From assembly GCA_013152695.1 (NCBI GenBank), contig JAADFV010000463.1:1-15891 (forward strand): a stretch of DNA of 15,891 bases, in the 5' to 3' direction. The notes below the pieces were generated by a model, which was given only the letters and a program-made list of their open reading frames with translations, searched no databases and had not been told where the DNA came from. The stretch is from Chloroflexota bacterium (GTDB taxonomy: Bacteria; Chloroflexota; Anaerolineae; J102). The translations under genes were made by a program, and so were the position numbers. Below are positions 6,523 through 13,460 of this stretch, piece after piece. Position 1 is the stretch's first letter. Each line of letters starts with the position of its first letter.

Positions 6523-8016
6523 GTGACGCACCCCTCCCTTACCGCACAAGACTTACTGGATCAAGAATTGGCCAGGCGCCAGAAGCTGGAGCAACTGCAA
6601 GCCCTGGGGATCGATCCTTATCCCGCGCGCGTACGACGTAGCCATACCATTGCCGAAGCCCTCATCGCCTACGAAGCGGGCGAGCTTGCCGATACACCTG
6701 TGCAATTGACAGGACGTCTCGTGGCACGACGGGTGATGGGAAAACTCAGCTTTGGTCACCTCGAAGATGGCAGCGGTCGCGTACAAATCATGGTGCGACG
6801 CGATCTGCTCGGCGTTGAACGCTACAATGACTTTTTCAAAAAACTGATCGATCTGGGAGACATTATCGGTGTTTCTGGGCCCATGGTGACCACCCGCACG
6901 GGGGAAATTACCTGTCAGGTGACCGACCTGCAGCTTTTAAGCAAGGCGCTCAAGCCGATGCCTGACAAATGGCACGGCCTCAAAGACCCCGAAGTCCGGC
7001 AGCGGCAACGCTATCTCGACCTCCTCGCAAACCCAGAAGTACGAGAGGTCTTCCGTACTCGCGCCGCCATTGTCCGCGCCATCCGCAATTATTTCGATAG
7101 CGAAGGCTTTCTCGAGGTGGAGACACCGATCTTGCAGCCTGTGTACGGTGGCGCTGCGGCCGAGCCCTTCGTCACCCACCACAATTACCTTCACCAGGAT
7201 TTGTACCTGCGTATCAGCTTTGAGCTCTATCTCAAGCGCCTGCTCGTGGGTGGCTACGACCGCGTGTATGAAATTGGCCGAGATTTCCGCAACGAAGGGA
7301 TCAGTCACAAACATAACCCTGAATTCACACAGCTCGAATTCTACGAAGCCTATACCGATTATTTTGGGGTGATGGAACGCACCGAGGCGATGCTAGCCTA
7401 TGTCGCCCAGGAAGTGGTTGGGGGTTACGAAGTCAAGTGGGGTGAGCATGTCCTCGACTTCACCCCTCCCTGGCCTCGCATTCCTCTGCGCCGGGCGATC
7501 TTCGAGGCCAGCGGCATCGATTATAACGAATATCCTGACGCCGAAAGCCTGCGTTTGGCCATGCGTGCACTGGGCATCGATGCCCCTTCGACGGCTACCC
7601 GCGGCAAGCTCATCGATAAACTGCTGAGCCAGTTCGTGGAGCCCAATCTCATCCAACCTACCTTCCTCATTGACTATCCCGTGGATGTTTCGCCCCTGGC
7701 CAAGAAGAAAGCCGATGATCCTGAGACGGTGGAACGCTTCGAAGGCTTTGTCGGTGGCATGGAACTCTGTAATGCCTTCAGCGAACTGAACGATCCCCTC
7801 GATCAACTGCAACGTTTCCTCGATCAGGGACGCGATATGGCTGCCGGGGACAAAGAAGCCCATCCTGTCGACGAAGATTATGTCAACGCCCTCAGTTACG
7901 GCATGCCCCCCGCCGGCGGTTTTGGCATGGGAATCGATCGTTTGACTATGTTGTTCACCGATCAGACCAATATTCGCGAAGTTATCCTCTTCCCCCATCT
8001 CCGCCCCGAAAGCTAG
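6523..8016 (+). CDS. lysS: Lysyl-tRNA synthetase, class II
   Basis: The enzyme attaches lysine to tRNA-Lys using ATP in the cytoplasm. The 497-residue protein has an OB-fold anticodon-binding domain (about 58-140). The class II catalytic domain follows, with motif 1 (about 171-206, ending in ETPILQP), motif 2 (YEIGRDFRNEGISHKHNPEF, about 249-268) and motif 3 (GGFGMGIDRLTMLF, about 464-477). The region with GGMELCNAFSELNDP is typical of bacterial LysRS. The frame also allows a GTG at 6514. The sequence GAGGTGAT at 6511-6518 is, however, a good Shine-Dalgarno for the GTG at 6523, which is chosen here. The gene follows greA closely, an arrangement seen in many bacteria, and probably shares its promoter and leader attenuator. 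Confidence 0.97.
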   Translation: MTHPSLTAQDLLDQELARRQKLEQLQALGIDPYPARVRRSHTIAEALIAYEAGELADTPVQLTGRLVARRVMGKLSFGHLEDGSGRVQIMVRRDLLGVERYNDFFKKLIDLGDIIGVSGPMVTTRTGEITCQVTDLQLLSKALKPMPDKWHGLKDPEVRQRQRYLDLLANPEVREVFRTRAAIVRAIRNYFDSEGFLEVETPILQPVYGGAAAEPFVTHHNYLHQDLYLRISFELYLKRLLVGGYDRVYEIGRDFRNEGISHKHNPEFTQLEFYEAYTDYFGVMERTEAMLAYVAQEVVGGYEVKWGEHVLDFTPPWPRIPLRRAIFEASGIDYNEYPDAESLRLAMRALGIDAPSTATRGKLIDKLLSQFVEPNLIQPTFLIDYPVDVSPLAKKKADDPETVERFEGFVGGMELCNAFSELNDPLDQLQRFLDQGRDMAAGDKEAHPVDEDYVNALSYGMPPAGGFGMGIDRLTMLFTDQTNIREVILFPHLRPES

Positions 8017-8197
8017 GGCACCAGGGTGTAAGTCCACACATGGCTGGAACCTTCCTCTTGTGTTCAGATGCACCCCTGTGGCGCTGGGTAAAACGACATA
8101 GAGTGACTCATCATGACCGGAGCATCCTTCTGCTAGCCATGCCGCGATTGATATCCCTGCTTATGAGGGGGCAGAAACGCCAAAGGGGAGGCTAAGA

Positions 8198-10327
8198 ATG
8201 CCACCGCTGCACGTGGCCATCATCTGGCACATGCACCAACCCTACTACCGGCAGCCGGGGACTTCGCTGGCGCTGCTGCCGTGGGTACGTTTGCACGCCA
8301 CCAAAGATTATCTGCACATGGCCGAGGTCGCGGCCGTCTATCCTGACGTGCACGTGACCTTTACGATCGTGCCTTCTCTGGCCGAACAATTGGCTGATTA
8401 TGCCCGCGGCGAGCTTCAAGACCGCCTTATGGTGCTAGCCAAACAGCCTTACTTCAGCCCCGACGACAAGCGCTACCTGCTCAATATCTGCTTCAGTATT
8501 GATTGGCAGAATGTCATTCGCAGATATCCGCCCTATGCCTTCTTGCTCGACCGCCGCCATCTCGCCCTGCTCAATCCTGACTACTTTTCGGACCAAACTT
8601 ATCGCGATCTGATTGTTTGGTTTAGCCTGGCCTGGACCGACCCGAATTTGCTGGAAAAAGATGAAAACTTACGAGAATTGGTCAGGAAAGGGCGAAATTT
8701 CAGCATTGCCGAAGCAGTGGCCTTGCTCGAACAACAGCGCCAGCTCATCAGCCAGATTCTGCCTCGTTACCGGCGCTTGCAAGAAGAGGGGCAGATGGAG
8801 TTGATCACCGTACCCTATTTTCACCCCATCCTACCTTTGGTGGTGGATACAGACATCGGCAGACGGCCTACACCCGGCTTGCCTGTGCCCAAGCCCCCTT
8901 TCCGCGCCCCCGAAGATGCTCAGGCCCAGATCGACGAGGCTGTAGCCCTTCATCAACAGAAATTCGGAGAACTACCGCGGGGACTGTGGCCCAGCGAAGG
9001 GGCGGTTTCGCCCGAAATACTGCCTCTCGTCGCGGCCGCGGGCATCCGCTGGCTGGCCTCGGATGAAGCCATCCTGGGACGTAGTCTGGGAGTATTCTTT
9101 GAACGAGACCGCAACGGCCTTGTCACTCGTCCCGAGCAGCTTTATCGCCCCTACCGTGTGCCTTTCCCGGGCGGCGAACTCATCATGGTGTTTCGTGATC
9201 ATCATCTTTCTGATCGGGTGGGGTTTACCTATCAAGGTTTGGGCGGAGAACAGGCGGCCGAGGACATGATCGTCCGCCTCAAGCAAATCCATCATGCCCT
9301 ACGACACCAGTCCTCTCCCGGCCTGGTTAGCATCATTTTGGACGGGGAGAATGCCTGGGAACATTTCGAGCACAATGGCGACGTGTTCCTCCATGCCCTC
9401 TACCGGCGCATGCAGGACGACCCAGACTTGCAGGCCGTAACCGTATCCGAGCATTTACAGCAGGTGCCCCCCACCCACACCCTCGATACTCTTGCCTCGG
9501 GCTCCTGGATTCGCGGAGATTTCAGCACCTGGATCGGTGATCCCGAACACATCGAGGCCTGGAGCAGGTTGCGCGATGTGCGAAATGCCTATCAGCATTG
9601 GAAAGAATCCCAGCCGGCGCCGGAAAAGGTACAAGAGGTGCAGCGCTATTTGTGGGCAGCCGAGGGCTCGGATTGGTTCTGGTGGTACTCGCGCTACAAC
9701 ACCAGTGATCAAGATGCCCTTTTCGACCAGGCTTTCCTGGATCTGCTTGCTGCGGCCTACAACACCATGGGCTTAGCACCTCCGGCAGGGGCGCTTACCC
9801 CCATCCAAGGGCTGCAAGAGCGTCTTCAGGCCCCGACCATAATGCTTACACCCCAACTTACGGCACAACCCGATCCGCGGGAACAATGGACCCAGGCCCA
9901 GGTCATACAGGCAGAGGGGCGTGGTGGCACGATGCAGCAAGCCGGAGGCCTGGTTCAGGGGCTGCGCTACGGCAATGATATGCATAACCTCTATCTGCGC
10001 CTGGAATGTACTCAACCCGTCTCCCAACACCACATCGAAATCAATCTCAAAACACCCGGTGGGGACTATCATGTAAGTTTGGGGCGGAAGCAAAGCACGG
10101 CCTTCCTCTATCGGCAGGAAAATGGCTTGCGCGTGAGTCTGGGCCCGGTCAAAACTGCGCTTGCCGGCACCATTTTGGAAGTAGCGCTACCTCTATCCCG
10201 CCTTAGCTTACTCCCCCTGGCAGCCGCAACAAAGCTGCAAGTCTTCGTCCACGTTGATCCCCACAGCGCAGAGCCAGAAACCTTTCCCGGCGAACATGCA
10301 GGCGAAATCAGCCTTGTCGCCGGTTGA
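8198..10327 (+). CDS. Glycoside hydrolase family 57 protein (alpha-amylase / glucan-acting type)
   Basis: GH57 enzymes act on alpha-glucans such as starch or glycogen by a retaining mechanism. The 709-residue protein starts with HVAIIWHMHQPYY, which contains the conserved HQP region I (residues 13-15). GLWPSEGAVS carries the likely nucleophile Glu267, and LDGENAWEHF carries the likely acid/base Asp382. The catalytic beta/alpha barrel and helical part fill about 1-525. The last 150 residues look like a beta-sandwich accessory domain with no clear catalytic residue. There is no signal peptide, so a cytoplasmic role in glycogen or storage-glucan turnover is likely; the exact specificity cannot be read. 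The ATG has GGGGAGG six bases upstream. The 181 bases after lysS show only a weak imperfect hairpin and no clear terminator. Its TGA stop lies within the next promoter. Confidence 0.93.
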   Translation: MPPLHVAIIWHMHQPYYRQPGTSLALLPWVRLHATKDYLHMAEVAAVYPDVHVTFTIVPSLAEQLADYARGELQDRLMVLAKQPYFSPDDKRYLLNICFSIDWQNVIRRYPPYAFLLDRRHLALLNPDYFSDQTYRDLIVWFSLAWTDPNLLEKDENLRELVRKGRNFSIAEAVALLEQQRQLISQILPRYRRLQEEGQMELITVPYFHPILPLVVDTDIGRRPTPGLPVPKPPFRAPEDAQAQIDEAVALHQQKFGELPRGLWPSEGAVSPEILPLVAAAGIRWLASDEAILGRSLGVFFERDRNGLVTRPEQLYRPYRVPFPGGELIMVFRDHHLSDRVGFTYQGLGGEQAAEDMIVRLKQIHHALRHQSSPGLVSIILDGENAWEHFEHNGDVFLHALYRRMQDDPDLQAVTVSEHLQQVPPTHTLDTLASGSWIRGDFSTWIGDPEHIEAWSRLRDVRNAYQHWKESQPAPEKVQEVQRYLWAAEGSDWFWWYSRYNTSDQDALFDQAFLDLLAAAYNTMGLAPPAGALTPIQGLQERLQAPTIMLTPQLTAQPDPREQWTQAQVIQAEGRGGTMQQAGGLVQGLRYGNDMHNLYLRLECTQPVSQHHIEINLKTPGGDYHVSLGRKQSTAFLYRQENGLRVSLGPVKTALAGTILEVALPLSRLSLLPLAAATKLQVFVHVDPHSAEPETFPGEHAGEISLVAG

Positions 10328-10353
10328 CCAAAAGGGGCATTTTGTCATATAAT
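10324..10353 (+). promoter_or_regulatory. tRNA operon promoter overlapping the GH57 stop codon
   Basis: TTGACC (10324-10329) and a perfect TATAAT (10348-10353) are separated by 18 bases. The TGA stop of the GH57 gene (10325-10327) is inside the -35 hexamer. Transcription would begin near 10360, just before tRNA-Gly. Confidence 0.75.
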
Positions 10354-10364
10354 ATTATGTGCCT

Positions 10365-10436
10365 GCGGGTGTAGTTCAGTGGTAGAACGTCAGCTTCCCA
10401 AGCTGAATGTCGTCGGTTCGAGTCCGATCACCCGCT
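10365..10436 (+). tRNA. tRNA-Gly (anticodon CCC)
   Basis: A 7-bp acceptor stem is formed by GCGGGTG (10365-10371) and CACCCGC (10429-10435), with T as the discriminator. The anticodon stem TCAGC/GCTGA closes the loop TTCCCAA, giving CCC, which reads the glycine codon GGG. The T arm contains GGTTCGAGTCC. CCA is not encoded; the gene runs into a T-run. Confidence 0.95.
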
Positions 10437-10445
10437 TTTTTGTAT

Positions 10446-10533
10446 GGAGAGGTCGCATAGTTTGGCCTAGTGCGCGCGTCTCGAAAACGCGTAGGGTTTA
10501 CCGCCCTCGAGGGTTCGAATCCCTCCCTCTCCG
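10446..10533 (+). tRNA. tRNA-Ser (anticodon CGA)
   Basis: This is a class II tRNA of 88 bases with acceptor stem GGAGAGG/CCTCTCC and discriminator G. The anticodon stem CGCGT/ACGCG closes the loop CTCGAAA, giving CGA, which reads UCG. The long variable arm has AGGG/CCCT. The T arm is GAGGG-TTCGAAT-CCCTC. CCA is not encoded (CCT follows G). It lies nine bases after tRNA-Gly, within the same probable transcript. Confidence 0.96.
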
Positions 10534-10559
10534 CCTCGCCCAATTCGATACTAACTCCT

Positions 10560-10653
<94 letters not shown>

Positions 10654-10655
10654 CA

Positions 10656-10693
10656 AAACACCCCTACGATCGATTATGTTCGTGGGGGTGTTT
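10656..10693 (+). terminator. Strong hairpin ending the tRNA operon
   Basis: A 14-bp stem with a single T-G pair is formed by AAACACCCCTACGA (10656-10669) and TCGTGGGGGTGTTT (10680-10693), with a 10-base loop. It begins six bases after the last tRNA. The T-run is short (TTTGTGT), so termination may be partial, but both the position and the stem fit a terminator. Confidence 0.65.
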
Positions 10694-10739
10694 GTGTCAG
10701 TGAATAGAAAGGGGAAGGGTAACAACATGGCCATTTTAT

Positions 10740-10769
10740 TTGACAGAGAAGAGGTCGTTGGGGTATGAT
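10740..10769 (+). promoter_or_regulatory. ffs (SRP RNA) promoter
   Basis: A perfect TTGACA (10740-10745) and TATGAT (10764-10769) are separated by 18 bases. The predicted start, near 10775, coincides with the 5' arm of the closing stem of the SRP RNA, which supports both calls. Confidence 0.8.
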
Positions 10770-10774
10770 TTCCG

Positions 10775-11040
10775 TGGTCGTGCTAGATGGGGAGCTAGCG
10801 GTGCCCTGCACCCGCAATCCGCTACAGCGGGATCGAATTCCTCCCCGAGGATCTGCGCGACTTTCGTATTCGCGTCGGCAGTGTTACGACGTGGGTCTTG
10901 TGCGGCATGAGCCTGCGAACCGGGTCAGGACCGGGAGGTAGCAGCCCTAAGTAGGTACTCATGGGTGTCACGAGGGTGCCTGCGCCGTCCTGCTGGAAAG
11001 CAACGAAAGTAGGCGGGATTCGACGGGAGGTGCACGACCA
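10775..11040 (+). ncRNA. ffs: Signal recognition particle RNA, large bacterial type
   Basis: This RNA pairs with Ffh to target nascent membrane and secreted proteins. The helix 8 signature is present at 10923-10946: GGTCAGG, then ACC, a GGGA tetraloop-like apex, GGT and AGCAGCC. Compared with the familiar E. coli sequence, the pair next to the apex is changed from U-A to A-U on both sides, so pairing is kept. The 5' part (GGGGAGCTAGCGGTGCCCTG, then CCCGCAATCCGCT) resembles the Alu-side region of large SRP RNAs of Gram-positive-like bacteria. The ends close by TGGTCGTGC (10775-10783) with GCACGACCA (11032-11040). At about 266 bases it is the long form, not the short 4.5S type. No T-run terminator follows; the opposing ATL gene ends 23 bases later. 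Confidence 0.95.
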
Positions 11041-11063
11041 GTTCTTATCAGTCCCCGGGCCAT

Positions 11064-11417
11064 TCAACCATTCTCCAGTCTGTTCACTTCGTCAGGGGCC
11101 AGGCCTTCCCAGCCGAATTTATGCCAATCTACATAGCCCTTTTCATTGAACTCGACGCCTTCCGCTTCGAGAAGACGCTGCTGTTCAAGGGCTGAATGCT
11201 CGAAAGAGCGGATCGAGCAACGTCCGGCTTTGTTGATTACACGCTGCCAGGGAATTTGTTGGGCTTCTTCGGGAGTGAGGGCTGCTAGAGCCCAGCCAAC
11301 AGTACGGGCTGCACCCGGCGCCCCTAAAATTTCGGCGATTTGGCCATAGTACGCCACTTTGCCGGGCGGAATTTGTTTCACAACCAGGTAAACTTGGTCA
11401 AAAAAGGACTGTTTCAT
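11064..11417 (-). CDS. Alkyltransferase-like protein (ATL, MGMT-fold, no catalytic cysteine)
   Basis: ATL proteins bind O6-alkylguanine in DNA and flag it for nucleotide excision repair instead of removing the alkyl group. The 117-residue protein matches the single DNA-binding domain of the MGMT/Ogt family (FFDQVYLVVKQIPPGKVAYYGQIAE). The usual PCHRV active site is IPWQRV here, with Trp57 in place of the acceptor cysteine, which is the defining ATL change. Tyr23/Tyr24 and Arg38 occupy positions expected for the base-flipping tyrosine and the arginine finger. The gene lies 12 bases after mobA and is probably co-transcribed with it. No Shine-Dalgarno is visible; a C-run precedes the ATG. It is therefore perhaps translated by coupling. 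There is no functional link to mobA that I can see. Confidence 0.88.
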   Translation of the reverse strand: MKQSFFDQVYLVVKQIPPGKVAYYGQIAEILGAPGAARTVGWALAALTPEEAQQIPWQRVINKAGRCSIRSFEHSALEQQRLLEAEGVEFNEKGYVDWHKFGWEGLAPDEVNRLENG

Positions 11418-11429
11418 GGGGGGTTTTGG

Positions 11430-12083
11430 CTAATGGTCGCCTCTTTCGGGGGAGGGATGGTTTATGATGTCTCGCGCCACCTTCCGGGCAATTGTTAATT
11501 GCTCAGGGGTATTGACGTTCATCAGGGCAACGCCCAAGGGATCGAATGGAGCATAGTCGTCTTTGCCTAATATCAACACCCGTACCTGATCATAAAAGGA
11601 AATGGTACGACGTTTTCCTTGATTGAGTGCTTGTTCGATAGCTGGAAGGCAGGTCGAGCGCCGGTAAAAGGCGTGAAGAGCGTGCAGGCCCTCTTCAGAC
11701 TTGGGCACGACAACGTCATAGTTCTCGGCTGAGACAAGCATGTGTCTCAAAAAAGCTGTCTGTACAAAAGGCATGTCACAGGCGAGGAGCAAAGTGTGTT
11801 CATGCCGGGCTGCAGACAGACCTGAATAAAGCCCCATGAGGGGGCCGTAATCAGGTTGGATGTCAGGAATAATAGGGAGGTGGAGAAAGGTGTAGGGATC
11901 AGGATCGTTGCTAATAAGGAGAATATCGTCAGCAAGGGGGCGAACAGCATTGATGACGCGTTCGATAAAAAACTGGCCAGCAATTTCCAATAGCGCCTTA
12001 TTTTCTCCCATACGGCGACTACTCCCCCCTACCAGGATCAAGGCACTGACATCAGCAGGTTGGTAAACAGGTTGGCTGCGCAT
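11430..12083 (-). CDS. mobA: Molybdenum cofactor guanylyltransferase MobA
   Basis: MobA transfers GMP from GTP to molybdopterin-Mo, making the guanine dinucleotide form of the cofactor. The nucleotide-binding signature LILVGGSSRRMGENKALL-type loop is at residues 15-32 (Gly19, Gly20, Arg24, Gly26, Lys29). A later GPLMGLYSGLSA segment and ACDMPF with metal-binding Asp103 follow the usual order of the family. The length, 217 residues, is normal. The frame also extends to a GTG at 12111-12113, but that codon lies inside the acpP terminator hairpin, so the ATG at 12081-12083 is preferred. Neither start has a Shine-Dalgarno, and no promoter fits in the short gap. Expression may depend on read-through from acpP or on leaderless initiation. 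No other molybdenum gene is in the window. Confidence 0.88.
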   Translation of the reverse strand: MRSQPVYQPADVSALILVGGSSRRMGENKALLEIAGQFFIERVINAVRPLADDILLISNDPDPYTFLHLPIIPDIQPDYGPLMGLYSGLSAARHEHTLLLACDMPFVQTAFLRHMLVSAENYDVVVPKSEEGLHALHAFYRRSTCLPAIEQALNQGKRRTISFYDQVRVLILGKDDYAPFDPLGVALMNVNTPEQLTIARKVARDIINHPSPERGDH

Positions 12084-12105
12084 GGCGAGAGTAGGGCGCT
12101 GATCT

Positions 12106-12138
12106 AAAAACACCGAGTACGTAAGGCACTCGGTGTTT
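12106..12138 (-). terminator. acpP terminator hairpin
   Basis: A perfect 11-bp stem is formed by AAACACCGAGT (12108-12118) and ACTCGGTGTTT (12128-12138), with a 9-base loop. Read on the minus strand, it ends in TTTTT, as expected for an intrinsic terminator downstream of acpP. It leaves only about 25 bases before the mobA ATG. Confidence 0.75.
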
Positions 12139-12208
12139 CAAGGCAGAACAAAGTCTGGTCGTTGAGACCGAGTTCTGACAAGGTAAACATCGTGAAAGAA
12201 CGAGGTCG

Positions 12209-12445
12209 TTATTCAGCACCAGCGGCTTCGAGTAGCTCGATTACCTCACCCACGGTCGAGACTTTTTGTGCGTCTTCATCAGAAATTTCGCCGCCAAACT
12301 CCTCCTCGAATGCCATCATCAGCTCGACCAGGTCCAGGCTATCCGCCTCGAGGTCCTCGCGAAAACGGGATTCTTCGGTGACTTCGTCCGCATCAACGCC
12401 AAGTTGATCTACAATAATTTCAATAACTTTGTCTTTTACGCTCAT
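12209..12445 (-). CDS. acpP: Acyl carrier protein
   Basis: ACP carries growing acyl chains on a 4'-phosphopantetheine arm during type II fatty-acid synthesis. The 78-residue acidic, helical protein contains [19 protein letters not shown], in which Ser36 is the attachment site. Helix I ([16 protein letters not shown]) and the [20 protein letters not shown] end are typical of the family. The ATG at 12443-12445 is chosen because GGAGA lies about eight bases upstream. A longer reading from a TTG at 12458-12460 would put the start codon inside that ribosome binding site. The gene stands alone here, without the usual fab neighbours, and has its own promoter and terminator. Confidence 0.96.
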   Translation of the reverse strand: MSVKDKVIEIIVDQLGVDADEVTEESRFREDLEADSLDLVELMMAFEEEFGGEISDEDAQKVSTVGEVIELLEAAGAE

Positions 12446-12495
12446 GGATAGTTTCTCCAATTAGAAAATTGAATGGTCGAATAAATGAAATTCAA

Positions 12496-12528
12496 CTGAA
12501 TTTGCACAGGATTAAATTCAGGCTGTGC
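12496..12528 (-). promoter_or_regulatory. Interleaved inverted repeats in the acpP leader
   Basis: CTGAATTT (12496-12503) and AAATTCAG (12514-12521) form an 8-base inverted repeat with a 10-base spacer. GCACAG (12504-12509) and CTGTGC (12523-12528) form a second repeat interleaved with the first. Both lie at and just after the predicted acpP transcription start. They could be an operator for a fatty-acid regulator or alternative RNA hairpins. I do not recognise a known FapR or FabT site. Confidence 0.4.
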
Positions 12529-12529
12529 C

Positions 12530-12557
12530 ATTCTAGCACGTCTCTTCCGACGCGCAA
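12530..12557 (-). promoter_or_regulatory. acpP promoter
   Basis: On the minus strand, TTGCGC (12552-12557) and TAGAAT (12530-12535) are separated by 16 bases. A TGC precedes the -10 box (extended -10). Eight bases upstream of the -35 box (past its outer edge) lies a palindrome, ACCTTGC/GCAAGGT (12564-12581), which may be an operator or a hairpin. Transcription would begin near 12523. Confidence 0.5.
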
Positions 12558-12769
12558 AAATTCACCTTGCGCACGCAAGGTTCATGTAGAGGAACACCGC
12601 TTATCTGCAAAAGTCGCGATTTTTTCCAAGGAAGGGTATCATTTTTGTCTGTCCTTACCTAACCCAGCCAAGCCGGAACCAAGAAGGCCAGAGCGGGAGA
12701 TGGCTGGATCGGTAAACAAGGAAAGGGGGGAACCGGTAAATCGAGCCCGAAAATATCCCCTCGTCACAT

Positions 12770-12841
12770 TCTCTTCCGTCTCCCATCTCCTGTCTCCCCT
12801 TGGGTGAGCAACCCCTGCTCCTTGCTTCCAGCTCCCTGCTC
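12770..12841. repeat. Two degenerate heptanucleotide tandem repeat arrays (STRR-like)
   Basis: The first array reads TCTCTTC, CGTCTCC, CATCTCC, TGTCTCC (12770-12797). After a 16-base gap the second reads CCTGCTC, CTTGCTT, CCAGCTC, CCTGCTC (12814-12841). Each keeps a strict seven-base period, with changes at few positions. The pattern is like the short tandemly repeated repetitive sequences known from intergenic regions of cyanobacteria. No coding role is visible. Confidence 0.65.
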
Positions 12842-12992
12842 CGGCGAAATTTCTAGCTCAGGAGACTAAAATCTAACAAGCAAGGTATTAAAAACGATGT
12901 GTTACGCAGCGGTAAAAGCCATCATTTACCAGATAGGAGGTATATTTTTCATACTTGAGCCCAGGATGAAGGGGAAAAAGCTGATAGGTGTA

Positions 12993-13021
12993 TTGACGTT
13001 ATTTCCGAAAAATGCTAAAAT
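12993..13021 (+). promoter_or_regulatory. Promoter upstream of the sensor kinase (or of a non-coding RNA)
   Basis: TTGACG (12993-12998) and TAAAAT (13016-13021) are separated by exactly 17 bases, and TGC precedes the -10 box. Transcription would begin near 13028. The next recognisable gene in this direction is the kinase at 13570, so the leader would be about 540 bases long unless a second promoter exists. Confidence 0.6.
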
Positions 13022-13065
13022 TTATCAAGCGTGAAAGGTTGAGCTAATGATTATGAGTAGTCAAA

Positions 13066-13280
13066 GAGGATTCTTCCTCTGCATGGGGAGAATCCGAGAG
13101 GCAGAGTGATAGCAATTAAGAGAGCATAACACCGAATTTGCTAGCTCCTAGTTGAGGAGTAATCTAACGCAAGACTTGCAAAGCACGAAGAGAGAAAATA
13201 CAGAGCTCATCGCTAGAAAAGGACCACTTGCCCTTTTCTCCCCTCGGTACTCGGTGGTCTCAACATGGAAAGTCTCTTTC
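13066..13280 (+). ncRNA. Possible structured leader RNA of the sensor kinase
   Basis: Several perfect inverted repeats lie downstream of the 12993-13021 promoter. GGATTC (13068-13073) pairs with GAATCC (13090-13095), and CTCTGC (13077-13082) pairs with GCAGAG (13101-13106); the two stems interleave as in an H-type pseudoknot. Separate hairpins are CTCCT/AGGAG (near 13145-13159), AGAAAAGG/CCTTTTCT (13215-13222 with 13232-13239) and GAAAG/CTTTC (13268-13280). None has a following T-run. I recognise no riboswitch class, and chance pairing cannot be excluded. Confidence 0.3.
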
Positions 13281-13460
13281 AGTGAGGCCAACGTGGGGAT
13301 TTTGTTTTGTAACGAAACCATCAGCAGGGGTGGTGCGATACACAATGTAAGGATTTGGGAGGCGTTTAAGCGCGTTCCGTCCTTTGAGCTACAAATTATA
13401 ACTGAACTCAAATAGATGCCCAATGACTGGCTAATGAAGAAAGCATAAACTATAAGAATA

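Noticed and set aside
7393..8073. A 226-codon minus-strand open frame opposite lysS
   Set aside because: lysS is unmistakable on the other strand, and the antisense protein has no recognisable motif or ribosome binding site.
8017..8197. A possible terminator after lysS using CACCAGGGTG and CACCCCTGTG
   Set aside because: The stem has two mismatches, a long loop and no T-run, so it does not reach the standard of a terminator.
12770..12841. A CRISPR array
   Set aside because: The repeats are seven bases long with no spacers and no cas genes; they are simple tandem heptads.
13152..13415. An 87-codon plus-strand frame and a 91-codon minus-strand frame over the same bases
   Set aside because: Both strands are open over nearly the same interval, the plus frame starts at TTG, and neither product shows a recognisable motif.
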